From contig CM057009.1 in NCBI GenBank assembly GCA_029891345.1, forward strand, positions 300,491,466-300,555,465: 64,000 bases of DNA, written 5' to 3'. The DNA is from Dryococelus australis. Its lineage: Eukaryota; Arthropoda; Insecta; Phasmatodea; Phasmatidae. The notes under the pieces are model-generated. The model was given only the letters and a program-made list of their open reading frames with translations. It had not been told where the DNA came from and searched no databases. This document shows positions 49,166 through 58,854 of the stretch, in pieces; position 1 is the first letter of the stretch, and every line of letters begins with the position of its first letter. Made by a program: the position numbers and the translations under genes.

Positions 49166-50034
49166 GCGCTTCTAACACCATGTTGAAACCTGGAAGTACT
49201 TGTCCTGCACCGATGCATAACTAGGAGCATGCCAGTTACTAGATTAAAACCTACATATCTAGGGTTTGGGATTTTCGGATTGGGGCGTAGCTGACAACTT
49301 AACAAGGAGCGTGCCAGTTAGTGAGTTAAAATTAACGCAGTTAGCGATCACGATTTATTTCGAATGACTGAATTCGAAATGACAAATGAGTCACGAATTG
49401 CCTAAGGTGCATTGTGTTCCTCAGTATGGCTCTCACGGCCTCCACATGGCTGTTCCTTGTCGCTCGCACCACGTCTCGTGTCCCTCGCACGTATGTTCAA
49501 TGCGAAAGTGTGAAGCAAAACCAGACGCTGACGACGAAGGCTGATGGACGGCCGTTCACGCTGCACGATCAAGGCGTAGCGATCGTTTGTTTAGGAAGCC
49601 GGAGTGGCGATGGTTCGGCCCAACTCAAGAATTCCCGAACGCCGCGCCGGCCCGGTATCATCACAGAGTATATAATTACACAGGGACGAAAATGAGTGGT
49701 GGTTGCTTCGATATGGGCGTACCCATTCTCTGATTCGCTGCGCGATGCTATGGGAACGTGTCTTGTGTCTGATTAGCCACTGCGTGCTGCGCAAGGTTCC
49801 CTATTGGCTGGGCTGTGCGGTGTGACGAATAGGCTGGCGCTGATTGGCGAATGGAGTTCCGACATTCTTGCCAACGACGCCATTCTGCTGGCGTGCACGG
49901 CTGTAGTTCACAGAGCAAGCAGATGTTTCGCCTCTGTCTTTGTAACTATTCTGTGGTGTCACCCCGGTCCGAAATCCACTGAAACGAGTTCTCGTCGTGG
50001 ACTACCTTCGTGCGTGACAGTGGGGGTGCTGTCA
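49166..50034 (-). repeat. Putative LTR with primer binding site, third LTR family
   Basis: Read on the minus strand: TGACAGCACCCCCACTGTCA starts at 50,034, and the segment ends TTTCAACA at 49,181. TGGTGTTAGAAGCGC (49,166-49,180) follows at once, resembling the tRNA-Leu-type primer site of the gypsy at 964. In between are CCAAT-like boxes (GCCAATCAG near 49,845, GCCAATAGG near 49,805, CTAATCAG near 49,775) and a TATA-like ATTATATACTCTG (about 49,668). The segment is CpG-rich. TG...CA ends, promoter order and the adjacent primer site support an LTR. A host CpG-rich promoter is the alternative. Confidence 0.45.
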
Positions 50035-50430
50035 TAGCTTAGAAACAGCTAAATTAGAAACACATAACTTAGACTTTTCTAAGTTATACCTGTTCTAAGT
50101 TATGTGGTTCTAAACTGCGAACTTTCTAAGTTATGTGTTTCTAACGTATGACAGTTCTAAGTCGTGTGTTTCTAAGTAATGATCGTTCAAAGTTATGATT
50201 TTCTAATTTGTGATCTTTCTAAGTTATGTGGTTTCTTAGTTGTGTGTTTATAAGTTATGATAGTTTTAAGTTATGACTTTCTAAGTTGCAGCTGTTCTAA
50301 GTTGTGATTTTCTAATTAACGATATTTCTAAGTTATGAGTTTCTAAGTTATGACAGTTCTAGCTTGTGTGGATTTTTCCTGATTTCTAAGTTATGACTGT
50401 TCTAAGTTGTGATTTTCTAAGGTATGTGTG
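50035..50430. repeat. Degenerate tandem repeat of TTCTAAGTTATG
   Basis: About 400 bp of 14-18 bp units such as GTTTCTAAGTTATGACAG. The first 60 bases carry the unit in the opposite orientation (CATAACTTAGA), so the array changes strand near 50,085. Confidence 0.9.
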
Positions 50431-50449
50431 GTTCCCATGACAGCGCAAG

Positions 50450-50660
50450 TCTCCAAGTACCCGTGAGGTTTGATCCTCGGCGGGGCAACAAGAATGTCGC
50501 ATGTGGGAAGGACGTTGTCTTTGGCTACTGCGGTTTTTTTCGGGGCATTCCCGTTTACCCCAATGCATGCGCTCCTTCACCACTCCATACTAGGGCCTCA
50601 TTTTCACGTCAGCCTTGAGGGATGGCGATTTCTAACGCCCGTAGTGAGGTGAATGCGTGT
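50450..50660 (+). repeat. SINE fragment (same family as 42.5 and 50.8 kb)
   Basis: GGTTTGATCCTCGGCGGGGC (B-box side) followed by GCATGTGGGAAGGACGTTG and GCGGTTTTTTTCGGGGCATT match the order of the SINE body. The A-box half is missing. Confidence 0.5.
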
Positions 50661-50834
50661 TTCATCCCTGCCCTGAGGAACACCCTATTTTCAGCAGTCT
50701 TCGACGAGTAGAACCCACGATTACCGCTGGCATCTGCGGGCGGTACTGTTTAGGCAGATGACTCTCATGTGGGGAATGTGGTGAGACGTTGCAATGGTGT
50801 GGCGGTTACCTCGGCGAGTTAACCCCCGTCTTCG

Positions 50835-51085
50835 TGGGGCCGCATTGGCTAAACGGTTTGACTGCTCGCCTCCCGCCAAGGCGAAACGGATTGAATCCTA
50901 GGCCGGTTCACTGCGGATTTTCGCAAAAAGGGAATCGTGCTGGACGATGCCGTTTGTCGGTGGGTTTTTTCGGGGATCTACCGTTTCTCCAGCCCCTTCA
51001 TTCCGGCGCTGCTCCATACTCACCTCAGTCACCCTCATCGGCTCTCAAGATCTCGCTGTTAAGAGCCGCCCAAAGCTCTTCACTT
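50835..51085 (+). mobile_element. tRNA-derived SINE
   Basis: GGGGCCGCATTGGCTAAACG (A box) and GGATTGAATCC (B box), then GGGAATCGTGCTGGACGATG, GGTGGGTTTTTTCGGGGATC and a terminal AAGAGCCGCCCAAAGC. Same architecture as the minus-strand copy at 42.5 kb. Confidence 0.78.
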
Positions 51086-51467
51086 CACTCACCCCGTCTT
51101 CGTTTCGCCGCAGCTGCCGCGTCTCCAGTAGGTCCCTGCCTGCAGGCGGGAACAACTTGCAAGTTTTTACATTCCCTTGGAGAAAATGCTTGCCATACAT
51201 GGCTGACGAGAAACAGCGGTTGGGCTATTGCATACCGGGAAATATCGACCACGAAACAATATGCGTTATGGCCCCAACAGTGTAAATCTATACATCGCAT
51301 ATCGCGATATTAGCGATATTAATATGACCACTGTTTGTGATGCCGATATTTGCGATGTAACGCTACCGACTTCCGACACTCTCTGGGAGCGATATATCGC
51401 ACAGATATCGATTTGGTCAACAACATTTTTGGGAGGGATATTGAAAAGCGTACGTGGAAAAGGCTTA
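51086..51467. other. No gene recognised
   Basis: Includes repeated TATCGCGATATTAGCGATAT words (about 51,297-51,350), a small palindromic cluster. The frames open on the plus strand have no recognised domain. Confidence 0.4.
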
Positions 51468-51884
51468 AAGGCTGTTCACGATAAAGTGAGCAGTTTTGAA
51501 ATGAATCTTATAAAACGGTCACTGCCCCTGAACGCATATATTTTAATGGGCGCACTGAGTGACATTTGCCCAGTAAATTTGGTAACAATGGATGGAAAAT
51601 AGTTATATGACTTAACTTCGAATAAAAAGTGTTAGGTAACCATTCGTGAATACTAAGTTATTTATTTCGCTTTCTGTTTTTTTTTTTTTTTTTTTTAATC
51701 CATCGATGTGTGAAAATGAGCAGGTTTTTATAATATTTGCTTTCCTAAATATTTCACAGCTTTACGTGACCGACGCATGAATAAAGTGATGAGGTCCGTG
51801 GCAATGTTAATTTTACATACTGTGGAGAACACATAACGTGAATACAAGTATATCTTAAGCAGGACTTTCAAAAGTGCTGAGCCT
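51468..51884 (+). mobile_element. MITE-A copy ending beside the hyaluronidase exon
   Basis: AAGGCTGTTCACGATAAAGT at the left and TTTCAAAAGTGCTGAGCCT at the right. The right terminal repeat lacks about 15 bp (CATTTTACCGTGAAC in other copies). It ends about 31 bp before the splice acceptor of the exon, so it supplies most of the sequence where a branch point would lie. Confidence 0.85.
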
Positions 51885-51915
51885 ATATAACGGCGTGTAT
51901 CTGTGGTGTGTACAG

Positions 51916-52217
51916 CTGCTGGCGCGACGGCGAGTTCCCCGTGTACTGGAACGTGCCGACGTTCATGTGCCACCGGCACCAGCTCATGTTCAGCGACCTG
52001 TCGAAGTGGGGGCTGGTGCAGAACAGGGAGGACCAGTTCCGCGGCGAGCAAGTTGTCATCCTGTACGACCCGGGTCTCTTCCCGGCGCTCGTGCCCACTC
52101 CGACGGGCCAGGTCGAGCGGCGGAACGGCGGCGTGCCCCAGGAGGGCAACCTCACAGCGCACCTGCTCACCATCCGCCACGAGGTCGAGCGCCTCGTGCC
52201 CAACAGGTTCTTCGACG
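51916..52217 (+). CDS. Hyaluronidase (GH56), one internal exon
   Basis: Hyaluronidases of glycoside hydrolase family 56 cleave beta-1,4 bonds in hyaluronan and are usually secreted or lysosomal. In insects, close relatives occur both as general enzymes and as venom spreading factors. This 302-bp exon is GC-rich in an AT-rich setting and has no stop. It encodes 100 full codons, beginning CWRDGEFPVYWNVPTFMC and including 'FRGEQVVILYDPGLFPAL' and 'GNLTAHL'. This is the order of the N-terminal beta-strand, conserved cysteine and first loop of GH56. The acceptor is GTGTGTACAG/C (intron phase 2), the donor GACG/GTCAGT (phase 1). The catalytic Asp-x-Glu pair normally lies just downstream, so it belongs to the next exon. 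Neither that exon nor the signal-peptide exon is visible in this window. Venom use cannot be judged from one exon. Confidence 0.87.
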
Positions 52218-52249
52218 GTCAGTTTTACGTCTTTTTTTCTAGCCTACCT

Positions 52250-53038
52250 TAAAGATGAAGTAAAGCAACTGCCTATGGAGCACTTCACCCGACTATACAA
52301 CATGAAGAACTAATAAAAAAGTAGTACATACATCATAAAAATGGTCAGAAAAGTGCGATTTATGCTGTATATGAAAAAAGAATGTATGTATTTTGCAGTA
52401 TTATAAAATATTTTACTAAAATATATACTTTTTAAATGTAAAAAATAATCGGTTAAAATAGTCTGTATTTTTTAACAAAATGTAAGCGTATTTCCATTCT
52501 GAATGCTTCAGAAAGCAGAATTTGCAAGAAAATCTTCACAATATCGTCATAATGTTCACTATGATTGTGTGTAAGAAAATTGTAATACTAATGTAGGAAA
52601 GAATTTTTATAATGGATATGCGCATCCATTTGTCACAGTTATGTCTGGAACTGACGTAAATAAAGTTAATTATAAAATTATATGATACATTAATACTATG
52701 ATTTTATTACACACGATCACAGTAAATATTATGATGATCTTTCTTGAAGAAGATTTTCTTGCAAATTCTGCTTTCCGGTGCATCCAGAATGAAAATGCGA
52801 TTAAATTTGTTTACGAATACAAACTATTTTAGACAGTTTTTTTTTTTTACATTTAAAAAGAATATTTTAGTGAAATATTTCGAAATGTTACAAAATATAT
52901 ACATTATTCTTTCATACACAGCATAAATCGTACTTTTCTGAAAATTTTCATTGTGTTTGTACTACTATTTTTTACGGGTTCTTCATTTTGTGTAGTCTGG
53001 TGCAGTGATCCAGAGGCTGTTGCTTTGCTTCAACCTTA
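52250..53038. mobile_element. Long foldback element in the hyaluronidase intron, about 790 bp
   Basis: The left arm (AAGTAAAGCAACTGCCTATG ... CAGAATTTGCAAGAAAATCT) pairs with the right arm (AGATTTTCTTGCAAATTCTG ... CAGAGGCTGTTGCTTTGCTT), with arms of roughly 300 bp. Pairing resumes in the middle (TTCACTATGATTGTGTGTAA against TTACACACGATCACAGTAAA), so almost the whole element is one imperfect palindrome centred near 52,645. It starts about 33 bp after the exon's donor site. Non-coding. Confidence 0.85.
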
Positions 53039-53429
53039 AACTAAGAGGAGAGTCGGAGGTCCAGGGTTGGGATAGGAACCTAAGTGTGTCTCAGGACTGA
53101 GCCCCTTACGCCCAGACATGCAGGGAAGTTTCTAATTACAAGGGCACATGCTCGCAGCTTTACTGGAATTTGGAAAACTTGACCGCAATTGGGGCCAAGT
53201 TTACCTACCTCCCATGCTTACTTAAGCTAAGCTATGAGAGAGTGGGGGGAGGGGCCGGCATAGGCACCGTAAAAACCCCTCGACAGAAAATAATTGCAAG
53301 ATCGCTTGCAATTTATCAAGTAGAAAAAGATTTCTACTAGAATAGAGGATGGGCAAGGATAAAATTATTTGAAATAGGGTTTGCAGCACTAGAAGAGAAA
53401 GATTGGTAGGGGGTATCGACGGTCAGTTA
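53039..53429. other. No gene recognised
   Basis: Mixed composition, no repeat or gene named. Confidence 0.4.
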
Positions 53430-53430
53430 T

Positions 53431-53500
53431 CACACACACACACACACACACCTACCCAACACACACACCTACGCACCTACACACACACACACCTATACAT
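53431..53500. repeat. CA microsatellite, interrupted
   Basis: TCACACACACACACACACAC followed by CCTACC/CCTACG interruptions; similar in style to the array at 35.6 kb. Confidence 0.9.
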
Positions 53501-53505
53501 ACATA

Positions 53506-53924
53506 TTATCCATTCACGGTTACTTCGCACATTTCAGGAGCCCTGCTAAGTTTCTATTTCCAGGATATTCCTTCACCTCATGAATCTAAAGCTTGAATAA
53601 GTCTAGAAAATTACACCAAAGGACAATGCACTGAATTTCTGTGCACTCAGTTGAAATAATATTTTCCATGAGAACTATTTCTTATTAGGCGCTACCAACA
53701 CAAACATTTTCTCACTCTTTGTATTCACTATATTATAAAATTAAATACTATAATTTATAAATAAAATATAGACCAAACTTTAATTTAAAGAAAAATGTTA
53801 TAAATTTATGTTAACGAAAACGCTTGTGATACATGGCATATTTAGGAAATAGCTAAATACGTCATACATGGGGTGATTTTTCAAAGGTTTTTATTCAAAA
53901 AGTGTGAAGAAACTGCGAATAGAC
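53506..53924 (+). mobile_element. MITE-C, complete copy
   Basis: Left end CATTCACGGTTACTTCGCAC, right end GTGTGAAGAAACTGCGAATAG, forming inverted repeats of about 25 bp. This uninterrupted copy shows where the 24.1-kb copy is split. Non-coding, about 419 bp. Confidence 0.78.
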
Positions 53925-54026
53925 TATATTACCACAGTCAATAAGTTCGAGGACTGGCTGGCAGCCCTGCACCACAGCGTCCAACAACTTACTGACTAGA
54001 CTTATGTCTAGGCATAGAGACTTATA

Positions 54027-54253
54027 TACTATTCACGGTAAAGGGAGCACTCTTGAAAGCCCTCTCTTTTGGAATAATTGCCAATAAATAGATTTTATTT
54101 TAGCCTTAGACGTTGGCTTGCGAGTGCGTTGGAATATACACACTGCGTTTATTACTTACATGGCAATATTTATTTAGAATGTGGATAAAGGATGGCTGAA
54201 CGAAATAAAAGTAACTAGGGTCTGTAAAGTACTCACTTTACCGTGAACAGCCT
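54027..54253 (+). mobile_element. MITE-B copy
   Basis: TACTATTCACGGTAAAGGGA to CTTTACCGTGAACAGCCTA; GCGTTTATTACTTACATGGC inside matches the 36.7-kb copy. Confidence 0.85.
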
Positions 54254-54859
54254 ATACACATGTTTAGACACACATCTATACATAGTCCATATGTAGCATT
54301 TATAAAAATGGGGAAGAGCAGGGTGAAATGGCCAGCGCAGGTCAATTAGCTATCAGCTGTTACTTTACCGGAGAGTGCTGCAGTCTCGTGGCGAATATTT
54401 TTAACTGTTTGTGGGGGAAGCCATTAATGTTCTGAGCATATCTGAGCTGGTTATCTTACAAGCTATTGGTGTTATTAAATTTTATTTGTGGTTTTTTCAT
54501 GTATGATGTAAGATAAGTGACAAATAATCTTAGTTTTATCTCAGTGCATTATATGTTTAGAATTGTTTACTGTAATATCACTAAAGGATTGTGAATAATG
54601 CTTTAAAAGCAAGTGACATAAAATTTAGAAGATAGCTTTTTTTTTTTTGCTCTAGACAAGCTTCATTGTAGTGGTGTCCAAGAATGACCAGCTATCTAGT
54701 AGGAACTAACTGGTTGAAACATTCGCCATTTGAGAGTGAAATGATTGCAGTTAGTTAATACTATTAGATATGAAATGTAACGCTAGTAACAGCACCGTCG
54801 CATCTAGCAGACAGTTAAGTGCATTTTCCAAACGCTCGGCAGTTACCGAAGCGTGTTTA
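54254..54859. other. No gene recognised
   Basis: Left flank of the AT-rich Polinton-like block; nothing named. Confidence 0.4.
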
Positions 54860-55060
54860 TATGGAAAAGTTCTGAAAACAACGGGTAATAAAATTTATGT
54901 TAAATAGCTTGAATTTTATAATTCACATTATAAATAAATAAATAAAAATCATGTTTTTTTTAAATAGTTTTATATGATATTTTATAATGTATTAAAATGT
55001 ATTTTAGTGGTAATAAGACACATTAAATGTTTATTATAATATTAGAAGTATTATGTTGAA
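54860..55060 (+). pseudogene. Second copy of the Polinton integrase chromodomain tail
   Basis: Conceptual translation gives 'VLKTTGNKIYVK', a stop, then 'FYNSHYK', parallel to 'FLKTKGNKIYVKCVGFDNSH' at about 56,437-56,505. The similarity runs on for about 100 bases past the coding part (TATTTTATAATGTATTAAAA against TATTTTTATAATGTATAAAA). No integrase core precedes it here. Confidence 0.6.
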
Positions 55061-55640
55061 AGATCTTCCAAAAATATTATCAAAATATACAAATATACTT
55101 AAAAATAAAATAATAAAACGATGTTCCTAATAATTACTGATCCTAATTATGCAGTCAATTTATAGTATTTTCAATAGTATAGAATTTATCTGGTAGAATA
55201 ACTATTGGAAAAACTTATCAATATTTTAAATTATATTACGTATTAAGTTATTTTTTATTTCTATTTGGTTGTACAGTTTATAGAAATAATACAGATATCT
55301 ATGATCCTACTAGTTTAAAAACAGATAAAGGAGAACATGATACAGATATTTTAGAACCATTTCCCATCAAAAATTGTGATCAAAAAGCTTTTAAATTGTA
55401 ATGTGTTATAGAAAGGCTATGAAATAAATATACATACATTTATAGTGTTAAATATATATAAAATAAACAAAAAGTTATTTTATAAAATTGGAAGAAAATG
55501 CTTACTGTTGAAAGTGTAAAAAAGAAGCTAAAAATGATATAAAATTTCAAATACATCTAATGGAAAAAATAACAAAAATAATAAATTTTATAGATGTAGT
55601 TCTTTAAAATCATAATTTCTATAAATGAAAAGATAATTCA
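55061..55640. other. AT-rich Polinton-associated DNA, no protein assigned
   Basis: A short stretch translates as 'NNTDIYDPTSLKTDKGEHD' (about 55,288-55,345, +) and looks formerly coding, but I cannot assign it. Confidence 0.3.
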
Positions 55641-55654
55641 TTTTTGAAGGCATC

Positions 55655-56520
55655 ATTAATAAATTATGTAAACGTGCAAGAAAATATTTTCCAAAAAGAA
55701 AGGTCATTATATTGGAACTGATGATTTATGGCAAGCTGATATAGTTTAAATGAATTCACAGAGTTTAAAATGTATTTTCAAATAAAGAAGGGATATAAAT
55801 ATATAGATTAACTATTATCGATATTTTTGTTCGAAATATGTTTTTAATATTCCAGGTAAAGATAAACCTGGTGATGTAAGTTTTTTAGATCAACTAAGAA
55901 ATTCCTAAACAATTTATAAACAGATAATAAAACTAAATTTACAATAAAAATGTAAAGAATGAATGAAAAATACAAAATTAATCATTATTCAACTTTTTCT
56001 GGTATTGTTCAAATTTTTAACAGAACTTTAAAATACAAAATATAAAAAAAAATTCTTTCAATGGAAATTATAAATAGATAGACAATTTATATGATTTAAT
56101 AACAGAATATAATAATACAATACATAAAACTGTTAGAATGATTCCTATGAAAATTAATTTAAAAAATTGGGGAAATAGTTTTAATATCTAATTTTTTTTA
56201 TTATTCATTGGAAGATAATAAAATTAATATTATAAATTTACTCTTATAATTAGAATAACTAAAATGAAATAGAAATTTTGAAAGGGTATCTTACTAACTG
56301 GTCATCAGAATCATTTTTATTGTTAAATTATTAGAATTGTTTAAACAAACTTATAGTTGTATGATATAAATAATAAAAGAATTAAAGGAAATTTTATCAA
56401 CAGGAAATTATGATAACTTGTTATCTAGATATGTATCACTGGCAAATTTTTGAAAACGAAAGGTAATAAAATTTATGTAAAATGTGTTGGATTTGATAAT
56501 TCACATGAGAAAAATAAGAA
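55655..56520 (+). pseudogene. Polinton/Maverick integrase with chromodomain, decayed
   Basis: DDE integrase that would insert the linear element DNA. In order on the plus strand: 'KLCKRARKYFPKRKV' (about 55,660-55,704) and 'DLWQADIV' with the first catalytic Asp (about 55,723-55,746); 'GYKYI' follows. 'TDNKTKF' (about 55,922) holds the second Asp, where Polinton integrases have TDNGTEF. 'INHYSTFSGIVQIFNRTLKY' (about 55,978-56,037) follows; the catalytic Glu of the usual VERFNRT is Gln here. Then come 'EYNNTIHKTVRMIPMKI' (about 56,107-56,157) and 'KGYLTNWSSESF' (about 56,283-56,318), the SH3-like part, and the chromodomain 'GNKIYVKCVGFDNSH'. This order is specific to Polinton-type (F54H12.3-like) integrases. 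Many stops and frameshifts; dead. Confidence 0.8.
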
Positions 56521-57042
56521 AAATTCTCTTTTGTAAGAATAATTTTGATTATATTTTTATAATGTATAAAAATGTAATTTAATTTTCAAATACATTAAAT
56601 GCTTATTATAAAATTTTATTAAAACTTATTAAAACCTTTTTATAAATGCTTATCTTAACCCTTACAAAGCACCATATATACTATTATACAAATGCTTATT
56701 TATACAGTAATTGTTATAAAATTGTTATATATTTATTATTAAATCTTAAATTTTAATTTTGTATTTTCTATCATTAGTTTTTTAATTCTTAACAATAATA
56801 ATAAAATCCTAATCTTCATCTCACGATTTAAAACCAATTTCTTAAAATTTTTGTAACCAATGTATCTACTGACAAAATCATTATAAATATTTTTTAAATT
56901 GATATAATATTGCCCGAATAAATATATAAATGTTCGAATTATCTCATATTAATAGTTGGAAACTCTTGAATAAGTTGTGAGCTAAATATATACATTGATA
57001 TTTTTATGTCTTTCTCAAATAAAATAATTGTGAATTATAACT
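56521..57042. other. AT-rich DNA between integrase and Penelope relics
   Basis: The first 120 bases are the post-chromodomain tail shared with 54.96-55.06 kb. The rest has no assignable motif; the C-terminal part of the polymerase that ends at 58.86 kb could once have lain here, but I cannot see it. Confidence 0.35.
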
Positions 57043-57469
57043 TCAATTTCCAGGCTTCTAGATTTGAGCCACATCAAGGATTTCTTCTCCAATGTTTCGG
57101 CAGTCATTGCAGCTGCCATTATCAGAGTACGATACCTGACCAATTGAGGACAGTCGAAGGAAGAACCTCTTATATATTCTGATTTCTGGATTGCTGTTTC
57201 CTGATTGGCTGGGCTCTTCAGCCAATCACATGCTTTCTTCCTCCTGATTGGCTGAGGTGGTTGGCCAATCCTTGTGTGGTTGTATTCCCTACCCTGATTG
57301 GCTGGCCTCTGTGGTCAATTGCAGTCTGTCTTCCTCCTGATCAGTTGAGGTGGTCGGCCAATCTTGGCAAGTTTGTGTTCTCTGCTCTCGCATCACAGGA
57401 TTTTAGGTCGTCTATGAAGAGATTTGCCCATATTTTGTTTAACTTGTAACCGTCTTCTCTGTTGATGTT

Positions 57470-57819
57470 ATTCGGATGTTTTAATATTTATATTTATTCT
57501 CAAATGTTTCTTGGTCTGTATGTTCGTTGTTGACTCTTGGGCTGTGCTTGTCGAAATCAATACTATGTTTAGTTTTCGTGGAGTGCTCAGTAATATCTGA
57601 CTGCTGGTTTTAATACTTGTAGGCCCTGATGTGTTCTTTTATTTTGGTTGTTATTTGTCTGCCAGTTTGGCCTATATACACTTTCCCGCATGAGCAACGT
57701 ACCTTGTAAACTCCAGCCTGTTCTTCGGCTGGTGTTTTGTCTTTCACTAATCCCAGTATACTATTGACTTTGTTAAAAAGGTTCATGATGGTATGTATTT
57801 CCTTCTCCTCAGTAAGCAT
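57470..57819 (-). pseudogene. PLE GIY-YIG endonuclease domain
   Basis: 'GVYKVRCSCGKVYIGQTGR' (about 57,715-57,660) has the GIY-like G-V-Y, the linker cysteines CSC and the YIG pair, followed by the conserved Arg. After a stop near 57,610 the downstream 'HSIDFDKHS' continues the domain to about 57,470. It is out of frame with the RT (a shift between 57,885 and 57,819). PLEs use this nuclease to nick the target. Confidence 0.85.
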
Positions 57820-57884
57820 GCCAGCCAGTCAGTGGTTCCTTTGACATACGGCAGTTTAGCGATGTGTTGTAAGTGTAATTTTTC

Positions 57885-58727
57885 TTATATTCTGGGCTGC
57901 TTCTTGATGCTCTGCTGTACCTCACGCCTTGAGTAATCATTAGCTTCTAGAGCTATGGTGAGATGTTTCATTTCTGCCTCAAGATGTTTTTCTTCACATA
58001 TGCTTTTCGATCTGTTGACCAATGTGTAAATGACTGTCCTCTTCTGTGATGGCAGGTGGTGACAGTTTGTTTGCAGATATCTGACAGTATGGGTAGGCTT
58101 CCTGTAAACTGTGTGACCCAAGGTGAGGTTATGTTTCCTGTATACCATAACATCTAGAAATGGAAGTTGGCCATCTTTTTCCATTTCCATAATGAACTGT
58201 ATTTTGGGTTGGATGCTGTTAAGAATATCTAGGAATTGTTGTAGTCTCTCTTCCCCATTACTCCACGTTACGAAAGTGTAATCAACATAATTAAACCAAT
58301 GTTTCGGTTCGTAGGTGGAGGAGTGAATAGATGTCACTTCAAAGTTGGACATGACGATATTAGACAGTATAGGAGACAGTGATGAGCCCATAGTGCCCTC
58401 ATTTTGTGTGTATTTCTTTCCCTGGCATGAGAAGAAAATTGAGGTGACACAGTGCTTCATTAGCTTCAACAGTTCTTCGCTGAGGATGCCTTCACCAAAT
58501 TGCTCTTGTAGAATGTGGAGAGATTCTGTGACATGTGCTCTTGTGAAAGGAGAGATGATATCAAAACTGACCAGGATATCTTCAGGTTGTATTGAAATAT
58601 CTTTCAAAATCACCACAAACTGGGCAGAGTTGTGCATGTGCGAGGCCGGAGAAGGTAAGGCTGGTTGCAGGATTTTGTTGAGGTAATAGGCCAGCAGATG
58701 AGTCGTTGAGCCAACACCGCTAACTAT
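57885..58727 (-). pseudogene. PLE reverse transcriptase, partial, catalytic site mutated
   Basis: Open from about 58,727 to the stop at 57,885, starting 'RPIVSGVGSTTHLLAYYLNK', a conserved PLE segment. Then 'LVSFDIISPFTRAHV' (motif A region with the Asp), 'EGTMGSSLSPILSNIVM' (motif B), and motif C as 'YVDYTFV' where an active enzyme has YVDD. 'LPFLDVMVYR' and 'VYRKPTHT' follow as in other PLEs. The N-terminal third is missing. The Asp-to-Tyr change at the catalytic pair argues against activity. Confidence 0.9.
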
Positions 58728-58730
58728 TGG

Positions 58731-58851
58731 TCGAAGCGAAAGCGATCAGGCCCATAGCAATGTTAATTTTACATATGGTGGAAGAATACACAATAGGAAT
58801 ACAAGTAGATCTTGGGCAGGGCTATCACAAGTGCTCAGTTTACTGTGAACA
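58731..58851 (+). repeat. MITE-A right-end fragment inside the polymerase relic
   Basis: GATCAGGCCCATAGCAATGT, GGTGGAAGAATACACAATAG and the terminal CAGTTTACTGTGAACAGCTT match the right 120 bp of MITE-A. The left part is absent; the PLE takes its place. On the other side PolB-coding sequence resumes within a few bases. Confidence 0.82.
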
Positions 58852-58854
58852 GCT

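Larger units (their letters stand above)
57043..58727 (-). mobile_element. Penelope-like retroelement (PLE), 5'-truncated and decayed
   Basis: Minus strand: reverse transcriptase (58,727-57,885), then a GIY-YIG endonuclease (57,819 to about 57,470), then a 3' region with several CTGATTGGCTG words (57,170-57,350) ending near 57,043. RT followed by GIY-YIG is the diagnostic order of Penelope-like elements. The 5' end breaks directly into MITE-A sequence. More GC-rich than the Polinton DNA around it, as expected for a later arrival. Confidence 0.9.

Noticed and set aside
50789..51313. 174-codon plus-strand frame
   Set aside because: Overlaps the SINE at 50.8 kb; its A and B boxes and repeat copies explain the sequence.
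51728..52203. Antisense frames opposite the hyaluronidase exon (106 and 150 codons)
   Set aside because: Shadow frames of a GC-rich coding exon; the plus strand carries the GH56 motifs.
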